From Primula veris (lineage: Eukaryota; Streptophyta; Magnoliopsida; Ericales; Primulaceae): a stretch of 64,000 nt of DNA. A program made the translations under genes and the position numbers. The DNA is taken from NCBI GenBank assembly GCA_963682055.1, contig OY821747.1, positions 17,410,258 to 17,474,257 of the forward strand, written 5' to 3'. Below, piece by piece: positions 1 to 11,300 of the stretch (within the stretch, counting starts at the first letter, position 1; each line of letters starts with the position of its first letter). The notes beneath the pieces were generated by a model that was not told where the DNA came from, ran no database searches, and saw only the letters and a list, made by a program, of their open reading frames with translations.

Positions 1-791
1 CTGGTATGTGTTAGAGGGACAAACTTCTTCTTCGTTTGAGAAATGCTACTTTTGTCATATTGGCTTCCTTTGAACCAATACTTCACCCAAGCAGCAGGAG
101 TAACACCATTTCTCCTCTCGGTGGAAGCAAGCCTATGAAAAGCGGAGAGCAAATATTGACAGCTAGCAGGAATGAGACTATCTTCGTCGGGATTGACATT
201 CTGCAACTCATTCGAAAACGGGGTTGTTTCATCGTAAATTTCTCCAAGGATGGGCAATCCACCAAATACGTGCAAATCCCATGGGGAGATGGAAACTTCT
301 CCAACAGAAGTATAAAGTGTATTCGAGGCGGGACACCAAGCTTCACAGAATGCGCGCATAATGTTTTGATCTTGACTATACGTGAACAGCGAGGCATGGA
401 CAACATCATACAATCGAGCTTCACTTAGAGTAGAAGGATGTCGAGAAAGTATCTCTTCTGCCCATTCCCGGTACTTCGGAGTTTGGCGAAATTTACCGTT
501 AACTTTGAGAGTGCTTCCCCATTTGACCTCTCCGGAAATGATTCGGCGGCCGAGGGTCATGAACGAGCAATCCTCATCAGGTTTTACGGTGTGCAAAGGA
601 TTCTCCAAGAACGCAGAACCATCGTCCATGTAACTCCAGTTCGTGATCTTTGGGATATTGTCCAACTTAGGCCAAGGTCGTGCGTGCTTGCCGGTCAAGG
701 GTCGGTGTATGAGCGTTGAAATTTTCTTTCCACTCTCTAGGATGATCAGTTGTTTGGCTTCGCCAACATGTTGAAGGTCGAACTTCGTCAT
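1..791 (-). CDS. Plant mobile domain (PMD) protein, partial (runs off left edge)
   Basis: The minus strand is open without a stop for 263 codons, from an ATG at 791 to the window edge. The protein resembles the aminotransferase-like plant mobile domain family: after about 90 residues come KYREWAEEIL, ARLYDVVHASLFTY, MRAFCEAWCPASNTL, GEVSISPWDLHVFGGLPI and a WVKYWFKGSQY block, in the usual family order. PMD proteins are plant-specific and occur both as host genes (MAIN/MAIL type) and inside transposons. Their biochemical role is not settled. The ORF lies antisense to, and upstream of, the plus-oriented LTR at 2,210, where many Tat-lineage Ty3/gypsy elements carry extra antisense ORFs, so I read it as element cargo. 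No frameshift or stop is visible here. The other end of the gene is outside the window. Confidence 0.8.
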   Translation of the reverse strand, partial: MTKFDLQHVGEAKQLIILESGKKISTLIHRPLTGKHARPWPKLDNIPKITNWSYMDDGSAFLENPLHTVKPDEDCSFMTLGRRIISGEVKWGSTLKVNGKFRQTPKYREWAEEILSRHPSTLSEARLYDVVHASLFTYSQDQNIMRAFCEAWCPASNTLYTSVGEVSISPWDLHVFGGLPILGEIYDETTPFSNELQNVNPDEDSLIPASCQYLLSAFHRLASTERRNGVTPAAWVKYWFKGSQYDKSSISQTKKKFVPLTHT

Positions 792-2209
792 AATACTTAC
801 TAAACCTATGACACGCAAAGAGAAGAATGTGAGTGTACAAAAAGAAGTGTTAATAAAATGGTTTTAAAATAAAGATAATAACATTCTGTTCGATTTAAGC
901 GGAAAAAAAATGATAACTTTATGTTTTCAACTTTTAATACTCTAAAAAAAAAACTGAAGTTTGTTCCTCATTTGTTTTGAAAACGTCTAAAGAACAGGGG
1001 GCAACTTTCTATTAGGATTAAAAAAAAGGGGGAAAGTGTAGTAATTGTTTTAGTAAAAAAAAATATTCCTTTAACATCTTACTGCATGTTTTCATTTGTT
1101 AAAGAAAGAAAGAAAAAACCTTTAGGAAGGAAAAAAAAAGACTGAACTATATACACTGTGAAGCTGTTGAATGTAATTTGGGAAAAAAAAAATGTCATTA
1201 TAAAAGGTAACTCTAAAAAAAAAAAAATGGTCTGTTTAAGCTTGCTAACTACTTCTACAAATAGAAAGATACGGAAAAAAAAAAAACAATGTAGGCAATT
1301 GACGAAAATCTTCCACCCGTCATTCCAATAGACATGAGTCATGGAGGATATCGGGCGATTTTAAAAAAGAAAAAGTATGATACATTGATATTTGGGAAGA
1401 AAAAGAAGGGTAATTAAAAAAAATACATGTGTTCTAACCTCTCTGAAAAATAAGGTCGTGGGTAAAATGTGAAAAAGTAACCTAGTATTTATAGTGTTAG
1501 ATATCCATATCATTACTAATAAATTTATGAGTTACAGAAGCCAATAGTTGCTAGTAAATTAATGGCCACCTATTACATGCAATGGTTACAAAGCTGAAAA
1601 GTTGCAGTATTGATTATGAGTTTTTACTTTTGAGCACATACGTTAAAAAAAATTGCTGCACAAGATTTAATAAAAATAAAAAAATCAGGAAGGACTAGTT
1701 CACTCTACATTTTGTTTTATTTTTCTCTCTTTAATAGAGCAAGTTGTATCTACGAGTTTTAAAGTAACCGGTTTCAAAAAAATTATTACATGTTTTAACT
1801 TTAAGATTACAAGTTTTCTAAAAATATATATATTGTCAATAACCTATGTAACTGGTTAAAAATTCTGTAATGTCTAATCAAAAGTTTTGGATGTTAAACT
1901 TTTAATGATGAATTTACATTCAAATGATTACAATTCTCACAAAAAGATAAACGTGGGGTTGCAATTTCACAAAAATAGCTCTTTATTAAGGAATAAATGC
2001 CATGATGGCGGAAGGTTTAAATGCAAAGTTTGTATACTCGCCTGTTAAAAAATCTGACCAAAAAATAAGGGTTCTAAATTTCAAGCATTTGAATATTTAA
2101 AGTTTTATTTCTTTTATAAAAGAACTTCTTCCGTTTTAAAATTAAAAAGTTGGAGACACGTTCATTCAAAAAGAAAATTTTCTCATAAACAAGTCTCGAA
2201 GGGGGCATT
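792..2209. other. AT-rich untranslated internal region of the gypsy element
   Basis: I see no convincing gene here. The stretch is AT-rich with many A-runs. It lies between the start of the antisense PMD ORF and the LTR, so it would hold that ORF's promoter and leader. A purine-rich tract, cgaagggggcatt at about 2,197-2,209, abuts the LTR and fits a polypurine tract priming plus-strand synthesis. Confidence 0.5.
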
Positions 2210-2467
2210 TGTAGACACGCAAATTTTTCGGCAAATAAAAATATGCCACGTGTCTCCTATAAAATAAAATATTCTAAATTATGTATTAGTATTTTCAAAA
2301 TCAAATAAATATTATCTTTTGGTTTAAATTATAAAAGCAATAAATGTCATTTTCTTTGACTATATTTTAATTTTTCTCGCAAACAATGAAAATGCTTCTA
2401 TTTTAGTACTTGTTTGTTTAAAATTACAAAGAAATGGTAAGCCAAAGAATGATTACATTTAATTATG

Positions 2468-2677
2468 AACCATTTTGATACTAAACTCAAACTACAAGAC
2501 CATTTTGATCCTAAACTCAAACTAAAAGACCATTTTGATCATAAACTTAAACTACAAGACCATTTTGATCCTAAACACATACTACAAGACCATTTTGATC
2601 CTAAACACAAACTACAAGACCATTTTGATCCTAAACTCAAACTAAAAGACCATTTTGATCCTAAACACAAACTACGA
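2468..2677 (+). repeat. 30-bp tandem repeat, 7 copies, in LTR U3
   Basis: Seven consecutive 30-bp units with core ccattttgatcctaaac run from 2,468 to 2,677 with only a few substitutions between copies. Because 30 is a multiple of three, the array reads through as a 10-residue repeat (DHFDPKLKLQ-like), which I consider non-coding. It sits about 35 bp upstream of the LTR TATA box, the usual place for repeated enhancer-like units. Confidence 0.85.
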
Positions 2678-2712
2678 GGGGGCGATATCGCGATAAAGAC
2701 CACATCAATTAC

Positions 2713-2720
2713 TATAAATA
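2713..2720 (+). promoter_or_regulatory. LTR TATA box
   Basis: TATAAATA lies 36 bp after the 30-bp array and is followed by an A/G-rich leader. It is the best candidate for the retroelement core promoter. Confidence 0.55.
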
Positions 2721-2913
2721 GATGGCCAACCCAAGCCTAAAAGAGGGAGACAAAAACCAAGAAGAAGACAAAAGGTGAATCCAAAGTCTAAGAAAAAGAA
2801 GCTCTGCCAAATTCAGCCATCAACCTCGAAGCCTTGAAGATCCCACAAGACTGCTGAAGATCCTTCGAAGCTTCTGCCAAATTCAGCAAGAAATCTGAGC
2901 AAATTCAAGTCTA

Positions 2914-3430
2914 GATCCGCATAAAGCACTCCAAGCAGCGAATCTAGTGTTTGTGAAGATCAAAGCTAAACCCACATTCGAAGCTCTTCATCAAGTTTGA
3001 AGATATTTAACCAAACTTATCAACAAATTCAAGGAAGATCCACCATTTGATCCGCAAGAAGCTCCGGAGGCCGCCAATCAAGTGTTCTTCAAGATCAAGC
3101 ACTCGAAGATCTTCATCAAATCCGAAGAACTTCAAGCAAGCTCATCAACAAATTCAAGGAAAATCCACCATCTGATCCGCAAGAAGCTCCAAAGGTCGCG
3201 AATCAAGTGTTTTTCAAAACCAACTATTCGAATATATTTATCAAGCCTGAAGAACTTCAAGCAAGTTCATCATCAAATTCAAATAATATCCTCATTCGAT
3301 CCTCAAAAACACTTCAAAACCACAAATCAAGTGTTTCCCAAGATCAAACTCACAAAGAAGTACAAGTCAATATCAACCTCAAAACTCGAGCAAGTTAACA
3401 TCTCGATTATCTACAAGCAATTTGAGCCAC
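2914..3430 (+). repeat. ~125-bp imperfect tandem repeat, about 4 copies, in LTR
   Basis: The anchor gatccgcaagaagctcc and its variants recur at 2,914, 3,049, 3,174 and 3,298, spaced 135, 125 and 124 bp apart. The units share caagtgtt(c/t)ttcaa and gaagaacttcaagcaag. Apparent ORFs across this stretch follow the repeat and show no recognisable domain. Confidence 0.75.
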
Positions 3431-3599
3431 CAGGAATTCGATTTTGAAGAGATTAATCAAATGATTTATATTTTCTTTATTTTAGAAAATATTCAGAGAT
3501 TGTACCCGCAAAATACAAATAAATAAAATTATTTTGCTTTCTCCATTTATTTTCTGTCTTGGTATATTGGATAGAAAAATTTGCGTGAAACACATAGAA

Positions 3600-4001
3600 T
3601 ATTGCAATTCGTAGACGGAGTAGGTTAAATGGCATCAAAGCTCTTTAAAGGGAAGTCGGCTTCCGCTTGTCTAGCTAGAACGTTATTCGCCTCAACGGTG
3701 TACTGGATTTGGAGTGAGAGAAACTTGAGGGTGTACGAAGGGAGTTGTTTGACTCCCGGAAACGTTTTTAAATTAATCGAATTTTATGTGGTCAATTGTA
3801 TGAATAAATTCGAAAAATTTAGAAACTCCCGTAAAGATAGATTTCTTGTTAGCATTTGGTGATTAAGCCCCAAAACTCGTGGGTGAATAATCGATATAAG
3901 GATGTTTTTCTTCCGTTACATTTGAATGTTACTTGCCGATTCGGCGGAGGCTTTGCCTCTTTCTTAATATATATTGGTCCGTTTAATCTTCAAATAAAAA
4001 A
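3600..4001 (+). mobile_element. 5'-truncated LINE retrotransposon remnant
   Basis: An ORF at 3,629-3,862 encodes 77 residues with the block FASTVYWIWSERNLRVYEG, typical of the extreme C-terminus (zf-RVT region) of plant LINE reverse transcriptases. It is followed by a short 3' UTR ending in aatatatattgg...tcaaataaaaaa near 4,000, like a LINE tail. The upstream frame is closed by stops, and the copy starts a few bases after the neighbouring LTR, so only the last part of the element is present. It is non-functional. Confidence 0.65.
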
Positions 4002-5812
4002 GGGGTAAGTGTAGCGGTTCAGGGACGTAGCTAATATTGGGGGAACCTCCTTAACAAATAAGTTGCTTCTAACTTTGTAGTAATTTTCTTCTGCTTGTCC
4101 ATATGTTGGGAGCTTTTAGGCCTTAATTTGAATTCAGTTCAAATCCTTTGCCATAACAAAATCACTAAGATAGATCAAACATTGTTAATCCTTTGGTAAA
4201 TTGTACAAACACCTTTGGTTAATTATAAATAATAGTTGTAAAAGGTGTGTTGATTCGTTCAGCATTCTTGACGTTGCTATATATTTATATGTATATAGAA
4301 TTATTGTATATATAGATGCAAGTTAGCAGCTAAACTTATTTGATGGAGTATAAGAATTAGTAAATGAATATGTTTCGCTTTTTAAATCGACTTCTGGCTG
4401 TTATTTATTAGTTTACTATGTTATTAGATTTAAAGATGATTATTGTATGTGAATTAAGGAAATGTTAGCGCAGACAAGTTGTGCAAGTATTAATTCTAAC
4501 AAATTTCTTTTTTATGGTTATCCAGACTCCTAAGATATTAACCAATCGATCTCTCCATAAAAAAGAGAGTACTGAATGCGCTTTTTGTTTTGGATTTCTT
4601 ACTCAGCTCATCCAATAGTCGCGATGTCCATCGTCAGCTAACCAAAATAACAAATTGGCTACAGTAGTGGTAAGACGAGGCGCCTCTTTTAAAGATCGTC
4701 ATCGCGATGTCCATCGTCGTCATATGTCGTTGCTTAGCTCATATACGACGAGGATATGACCGATCCTAATGACCACGTTATCTGTTATGTGATAGAGATA
4801 CACCCATAATAATATAGCCTTGACGAAGTCCAAACACTAAGAACCATAGTTAGTTAAGTGGAAAAGTCGTTGGCGTGTTTGCAAGCCATGTTTTTGGTTA
4901 TGCCTACATTTTTATTTTATCACTAAAATAGGAATATATATCCAGTTCCGGTATTAAAAACCGTATAGTCTTGTATATAAACATAACTTTAGATACAGAC
5001 TTGTATATGCTTTATTTCTGTTTAAACTTTCTGTTTTCCCACACATTCGACGCACAACTATTTTTTTTTTTATTTCATGAGACACCTTTGATTTGAATTT
5101 ATAAACCGAACCCCCTGCTCATATTACTATGTTATATGTATTGGCGTAGCTTATATAATAAACTCGTGTTCTTGGTGACTTCTTTGAAGTGGGGCTGGAG
5201 CTATATATATGGTTGGTGCATTTACATGCAAATTTGCATTATATTGCAGTACTATGTTAGATGTATTCATTCATTGTTAAATTCAGATTATGGGTTTGAA
5301 ATCAACAGATAAATCTAACAACATGAAGCGAATGTGCTATTGTTTAGTTGCAACTGCCGGTCTGTTTGTTAGTTTCCGCTTCTAAAAAGCTACAGTTAAT
5401 TTGGCCTGAAAGAGTTTAAAAAATTAAGCGGGATCAAACACGGTGTCTTCTTTTGAGATGAATAAAGATTTCATCTACAATTTCTCAAAAACTCTGCCCT
5501 CATGTGATATCTAAAGTAGTTCGCGCCATGAAATGCATAACATGAAATCTTCACTCCGCGGCTACAATTAGAGCACTTTTCCGAAACATGCGACTTGCGC
5601 GTGGCGGTCCCACTAGTTATGATATAACACAATGACAAAGAGAGAGACTGCATGATGCAACAGGAAATGAGTCTGATGACAAAATACAGTTCAAAAGTTG
5701 CTCAAATAAAGTAGGAGGGAAAAAAAACATCAAAAGAGGTGAGATAAAATCAAGGCAAATTGGTTACTCAATTCACCCAAAATCATAAGTATGACAAAAA
5801 TAGAAGTTGTAG
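4002..5812. other. Intergenic region, no gene recognised
   Basis: AT-rich sequence with only short ORFs. The 16-mer cgcgatgtccatcgtc occurs twice, near 4,621 and 4,701. A 60-residue minus-strand ORF at 5,471-5,653 has a C-x2-C and an F-R-Y-H-M, which hints at a decayed BED-type finger, but this is too weak to call. Confidence 0.5.
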
Positions 5813-6421
5813 AGTTTACGGGTGGCCGCACGAGGCCATAGAGCTCAATCCTAATGCAATCCCTAAAAAAATTTGTGGGATAGATTGAGACGGACTCTTA
5901 AAATTTAAATCTGAACTCAAATCAAGTAGTAATATTTAAAATATTAACCAACCCAACCCAACCCGCAAAGTAAATTGCAGTTTGGGGCTGGTTGACTTTG
6001 GTTTGATTATTGAATTTTCTTTTTAGTCTTATTTTTTCATAAATTGTACAATCATCTTAAATTTTAAAGAAATTGAATATTTTAAAGAGAAATATAAATA
6101 AAAACAAATTAAAATACGTTTAGAACAATTGTGAAAAAGTAAATAAACTAAAACATAACAAGAGTAGAAAGTGGCTATATTGAAATACACACCATTTATA
6201 TATAATTATATAAATTTAAATTAATATATATGTTGAAACGGCTTGGGGCAGATTAACCCGCGGTTTGGGAACCCCGACCCTAACATAACCCGTAAAATAT
6301 ATTACGGATTGGGACGAGACGAGTTTATGTATTTTGGATACTCTATTCACCCCAACTCCCCCCAATCCACGTTGTTTGGGTTACGGGTTGAGTTTGCGAA
6401 TTTTTTGCCCACCCCTGATCG
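5813..6421. mobile_element. Possible non-autonomous hAT-like element (~609 bp)
   Basis: The segment is flanked by an identical 8-bp direct repeat, agttgtag, at 5,805-5,812 and 6,422-6,429, the TSD size of hAT elements. The inner ends carry gggtggc on the left and gcccacccc on the right, a short and imperfect inverted match. The interior has acccaacccaaccc-type stretches often seen in plant non-autonomous hAT copies. There is no transposase. The terminal repeats are poor, so this is tentative. Confidence 0.35.
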
Positions 6422-6429
6422 AGTTGTAG

Positions 6430-8189
6430 TACTCTACACAAATAAAATAACACAACGGTCCCTCTAGATATAAAGGACAGTCTTAGAGAGACAACATACA
6501 ATAATAAATAAATATTCAATAACACATAACACGCTCAAATGACCGTGTTCATCGGTGAAAGAGTCGTTTTTAGATGAAAACCAAAACCCGCTTTTTGGTG
6601 GAATAAATTCGTATTAAGATGAACGAAGCTGCTTTACGAGAAAAAAAAAAGGTTTTACGATGAAAAACACCGCTTGTAGATGAATTTTTTTTGCTATCCA
6701 ATGAAAAAGACGTTTAATTGTGAAAAAGTCGAACGTGGTTAAAAAAACGTCAATGTTTCGCTAGACGGTGTGAAAATACATTTTCAAAGAAAAAGATGTT
6801 TTCTAAGAAAATTCTGATTTTTTTTATAAAATTTATTAACATAAATATGCGCATGATTTTTGAATACTTAAAAAAAAATTTGGGCAGTTTTAAAGATATA
6901 AAGTATATATCTTGTGTTTTAGGTTGAGTTAGAGTGTTTTTATAAAATACTAGTTTGACACTTAAAAAGTGTGACTTATTATAAAAAAAAATAAAAAAAA
7001 GGTGTGTATTTTTAGTTTCTAAATTTATTGAGAAATTAACTTGGCTTGATTGATTCATTCATAAATTCACCCACAAGAAAATAGAAAAAAGACAGCATAA
7101 TTACCTTGGAAGTATTTTTAATATTACATAGAGCATTCACATCATTATCATTAAAATTCTCTTCAAATAGGAGTGAAAAATCAATTTTTTGATATTTAGA
7201 GAGTTATGTACATTTTATAATTTCTCTAAAGCATGCTCTCTATTAATAATTAACCATTTTAACATTATATTTTAATATAAATTCATATTTAGAGGAATAA
7301 CATATGTATAATTAAAATGGCCTCCATTCGATGAATCATATTTATTTTCTATTTGTAAACGGTTAAAGTGATTTTCTTAAACATAGAAAAACAGATAGTT
7401 CATTGTAACATTGATGTATATAATCATTCGCATCAGACTCATTATAAATTTAGTTGTACGATGAGTGAAAATATTACTTTTTTATATTTAAGGAGTCATT
7501 TATATTTTGCATGATTTTCTAATCTCACCAAAACATACTCTTTATAAATATTTAATTATTGTTAGTATTATTTTTTAATAATAAATTATTTTTTATAGTT
7601 AGAATAAACGTAACGTGGTAAAGTGTGGTTCAAACAATATTGATTTTTAATATTTCATAAGACCAATTTCATCTCTACTTATGAAGAGAGATAGTGACAC
7701 TCTTTAAAAATAAAGAATCAATTATAAGGCTGATATCATAAGTTTTTTCAAGTTAAACTTACTAAATATAAAGAAATTAAATTTTAATAGGAAAAATGCT
7801 AATGTTAAAAGACTGTGGAACAGAAAGAAAGAGGCCGTAGTGTGTCTAATCTGACATTGTAAATACAAAAATAGAAAGGAGAGGGTAAATGGAAAGCAGG
7901 TGTCTGACTCAGAATCCAAAATTATATTTAAAACGCTCAATTTTATTTTAATTATCTTTAATTTTTAAAGTCAAAATTATATAAAACTCAATGAAATCAA
8001 GTTATAACTATTATTTGAAAATTTCAAATATTATATATGTTTATGTAGTATACATACATATTATAAATATATATATATATAAATATAATAATATATAGAT
8101 ACAAAGTATTGGGGGTCGTTTATTTTCATATTTCAAAGTTTTACATAATTTTACATGTAAAAATCAAATACAAACAGTAAATGTAATCC
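6430..8189. other. Intergenic / distal promoter region
   Basis: No gene recognised. Between about 7,120 and 7,720 there are imperfect repeated blocks (gagcattcacatcattatc..., tctctaaagcatgctctct...) resembling decayed MITE copies. Near 8,050-8,100 there is a TA-rich microsatellite. Confidence 0.45.
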
Positions 8190-8288
8190 CACGTGGTGTG
8201 TATCTAAGAACCAATCAAATATTTCCAAACTCCACATACATACTCTCATCTACACTACTTGATTTTCCCTTATATTCTTGTCCACGTG
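8190..8288 (+). promoter_or_regulatory. Two G-boxes (CACGTG) upstream of the ABC1K gene
   Basis: Perfect CACGTG palindromes lie at 8,190-8,195 and 8,283-8,288, 193 and 100 bp upstream of the ATG. G-boxes bind plant bZIP and bHLH factors and are common in light-, ABA- and stress-responsive promoters. The second may fall within the transcribed leader. Confidence 0.5.
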
Positions 8289-8301
8289 GCCTCTCTCTCT
8301 C

Positions 8302-8336
<35 letters not shown>
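8302..8336 (+). repeat. Five tandem CTCTCAA heptamers in the 5' leader
   Basis: Five exact copies of ctctcaa form part of a CT-rich leader immediately before the ABC1K start codon. CT-rich leaders are typical of plant nuclear genes for chloroplast proteins. Confidence 0.7.
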
Positions 8337-8382
8337 TTCTCTTCTTCCCCTCATCTCCTCTCTCTCTCCCACTCTAACAATA

Positions 8383-11300
8383 ATGACGTCATCTCTCTAC
8401 ACATTCCCATTTCTCACCCAATATTCCTCTAAATATTACTTAAAAAATCCACCAGTTATTATTAAAACTCGTGTCAGAGCGGCTCAGAGGGAAGACCAGC
8501 TCGTTATTCAACTTAATAATAATAACGGGACAGCTTTTAATAATAGTAATAGTAATAGTAATAGTAATAGTAATAGTAATGGTAATGGAAATGGGGGGGT
8601 GTTGGTGAAGTATGTTAATGGTAGTGTGAATGTGAATGGGAGTGTTGGTGTAAATAAGGAAAGTGAAAGGACTAAAGAGAACAAGAACAAAACTACTGTG
8701 GAGGATATTGGTCAAGAGGAGGCTTGGTTTAAGAAACAATTGAAAGTTGAGGTATTTATTAGTATTCATTTATCAATCTCCACTTTTTTGTTTTTTATTT
8801 GGAGTTTGTTTTTATGAATCTTATTTATTTGTTACAATTTAGTTGAAGTTTTAAGGGGTACATGAAATCTTAGTCCTATGTATTTATTTATTTATTTTAA
8901 AAAGAGCAAACCAGGTGCTAAAGCTCCCGTTATAGGGTCCACGCGGATATGTAGAGGAAATGAACTAGGTGAGCACAGTCGGGAGCCGGCCCCATTTTGA
9001 TAAAAATTGATGAAAAAGTTATTATTTTCAATGTATTTTGATAAGAATCTTCATTATTTAGCGTTTGGGCCACCCAATATTATGAAAAAAAAAAACTCAT
9101 ATAGGGTGTGAAAAAAATTATATAGAATATAAGCTCCTCCCATATTGAATTCCTAATTCCGTCACCGGGTATCTAGACAGTTTGCTTTCTCCAGATCCAA
9201 CTTTAACGTTCCGCCAAGGGTAGAACTATGTAAAATTATTGTACTTAAAATATTGACGTAACTATTTTTCGAAAGTTATTCGTTCACGTGGTTAAAATAG
9301 TTACTTATGTGTAAGATTTTTGAAATGAGTGTATACAAACTAGATCATGTGCCGGTATAGTCTTTGCATGCCACTGTTTGTGCTTATTATAAGCTGGAAA
9401 ATAAGGGTTTATTATAGTTCTGTACGACTAACTATGACCTGGTCTCGGTGTTATACCATCGACGATCATTTTTTTTTTAGCACCAAGTTTATGTTCTGTT
9501 AGCACTTAATACAAAACCGTAAAAAGATTGGATGGAAAGTGGAGCATGTATGTGCCATTTTCTCGCCTAATGTTATACTATAATTTTTTTGAAGATGATT
9601 TTGGAGAGAAATGGAAGTGTACTAACTTGCTCTCTAAAATTAAGGGTATATGTGTATAACTTAGGCGATATAATGGCACATGAGGGTCACATGCTCCACT
9701 TTACATCAAAGCAATTGACAGTTTTGTACTAAATGATAACGGGGCGTAAACTTGATGGTACTAAAAGGAAAATTGATAGTTAATAGTACAAAATCGAGAT
9801 GAGATAATAGTTAATGGTATTAACGTATAACAAACCCCAAAAAAACAATGGCAATTCAGAAAAGGTTCTCGAAATTAATGGAAATCGATAAAAAGAGTTG
9901 AATAAAGAGGAAATGGAATGGTTTCATTTGCTAAAATAGTTACACGGTGTAATGATGGACATATTAGTGTCGTGACTTACTATTGCAGACTCTGAAATTG
10001 CATTGTGGAATTCGAAACAGTTCTGACTTGAGTGTGTCATGGCATAATCGTTATTCTTCGTGTGTCTTTTCCTCGTCTGGCGCTTGATTAATTTATGTTC
10101 ATAGAAATTCTGTATAGTTCCCGAACCTTATTTACCTGAATGATCAGTTATAAAAATTCAACTTCTAGCAAAGTTTTGAGTAGGATACTCTAGCCCACAG
10201 CTTGTGCCCTAATTCCGAAAGAGTTATGTTCTTAAGAAGGTTATGAGTAAACTGTAATGCTTTATGATGTTATACACTTTGTGGAAGATAACGTTTCAAA
10301 GATATAGTTTTCGCCTTTAAATAGCAGTTCGACACTGTGTGTTTAGGATGACAACTGGCTATTCGGAACAATGTATCTTCGGCTTTTGATACATGAATGT
10401 AGTGTTAAGCATTGACTGAGCTTTTTCTGTTTATCACGTTCTTTGCTCATGTCAACACCGGCATCCAATTTTGAGATGTTGACGAGAAAACAAGAATTTA
10501 GACACAGAATCAATTGGGATTTATTTTCTAATGGGTATATAGTGAAAATGTGGATAAACTTTTTTCTCTAAATGCTGTTGGCTGCTGTGATGCAAGTAGT
10601 TCTCCTCCTTGTTAAGAATATTTTTGCTAATCTCTTTATTGTTAGGGGTTATATAGTTTCATCTCTAAGCTTATACTCGGATTGATCTTTTGATATAAAG
10701 ATGCCTCTGTTATGATATTCCTTTTTTTATGAAAATTGACCATCTTTCCTTTTTTTTTTGAAAGAAAAAAGTCCTGATATATGTTCTTCTCAAGCTTACT
10801 ATCTGTGTATACTTTATTGATCCTGAGCTACCTTCACTGTATCGTGTTGGATATTTTAGGTTTCTGTTGCTCCTGGAGGCCGTTGGAGTAGATTTAAAAC
10901 CTATTCAACAATTCAAAGAACTTTGGAAATATGGGGGTTTGTTTTCACATTTATCTTTAGAGCTTGGTGGAACACTCAGAAAATTTCATATCGTGGTAAG
11001 CTTGTTTCCTGGAAGAGAATTTTGTATGAATTTTCATTTGCATACTGGAAGTCAAAACTGGAAGTAAGCAGCACAACGTCAAACTATAAGTGTGATATAG
11101 TAAAATGCTGTTGAGAAAAAGGATTAGGAAAAAGAAATTTTGCCCTAGTTTGAAATCTCTCAGTTTGTTGAATTTACAGCTCCACGTAATCATTTGAATT
11201 TTCGTTATGAATCAGAGGTCGATTGGTTTTCGAACTGTTGCATACACAAATTTGGACACCAAATGGAATGGATATCATACAAAATTATTCACCAACTCAG

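Larger units (their letters stand above)
2210..3594 (+). repeat. 3' LTR of a Ty3/gypsy-type retrotransposon (1,385 bp)
   Basis: The segment begins TGTAGACACGCAAATTTTTC and ends GAAAAATTTGCGTGAAACACA (21 bp, the last CA at 3,594). The two ends are near-perfect inverted copies and carry the TG...CA termini of LTRs. A purine tract sits directly upstream and no tRNA primer site follows, so this is the 3' LTR of a plus-oriented element that starts left of the window. A TATA box (TATAAATA, 2,713-2,720) is followed by a purine-rich leader, as expected for U3-R. The LTR contains seven 30-bp repeats and about four 125-bp repeats. The five bases that follow it (tagaa) should match the sequence before the 5' LTR. 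Ty3/gypsy assignment rests on the antisense PMD ORF and is an inference. Confidence 0.7.

Noticed and set aside
2465..2740. Open frame with a DHFDPKLKLQ peptide repeat
   Set aside because: It is a direct consequence of the 30-bp array in the LTR, with no domain or plausible promoter. The array is also not a CRISPR: there are no unique spacers and the setting is eukaryotic.
5471..5653. Minus-strand 60-residue frame with C-x2-C and a distant H, resembling a BED-type zinc finger or a YAFHGA-like gag fragment
   Set aside because: Too short, with only scattered residues matching and no neighbouring transposase or gag sequence.
8278..8382. Upstream extension of ABC1K exon 1 from a TTG
   Set aside because: Not an ATG. 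The stretch is the CT-rich leader, so the ATG at 8,383 was chosen.
8440..8769. Minus-strand Thr/Ile- and Leu-rich ORFs opposite ABC1K exon 1
   Set aside because: Reverse reading of the coding microsatellite.
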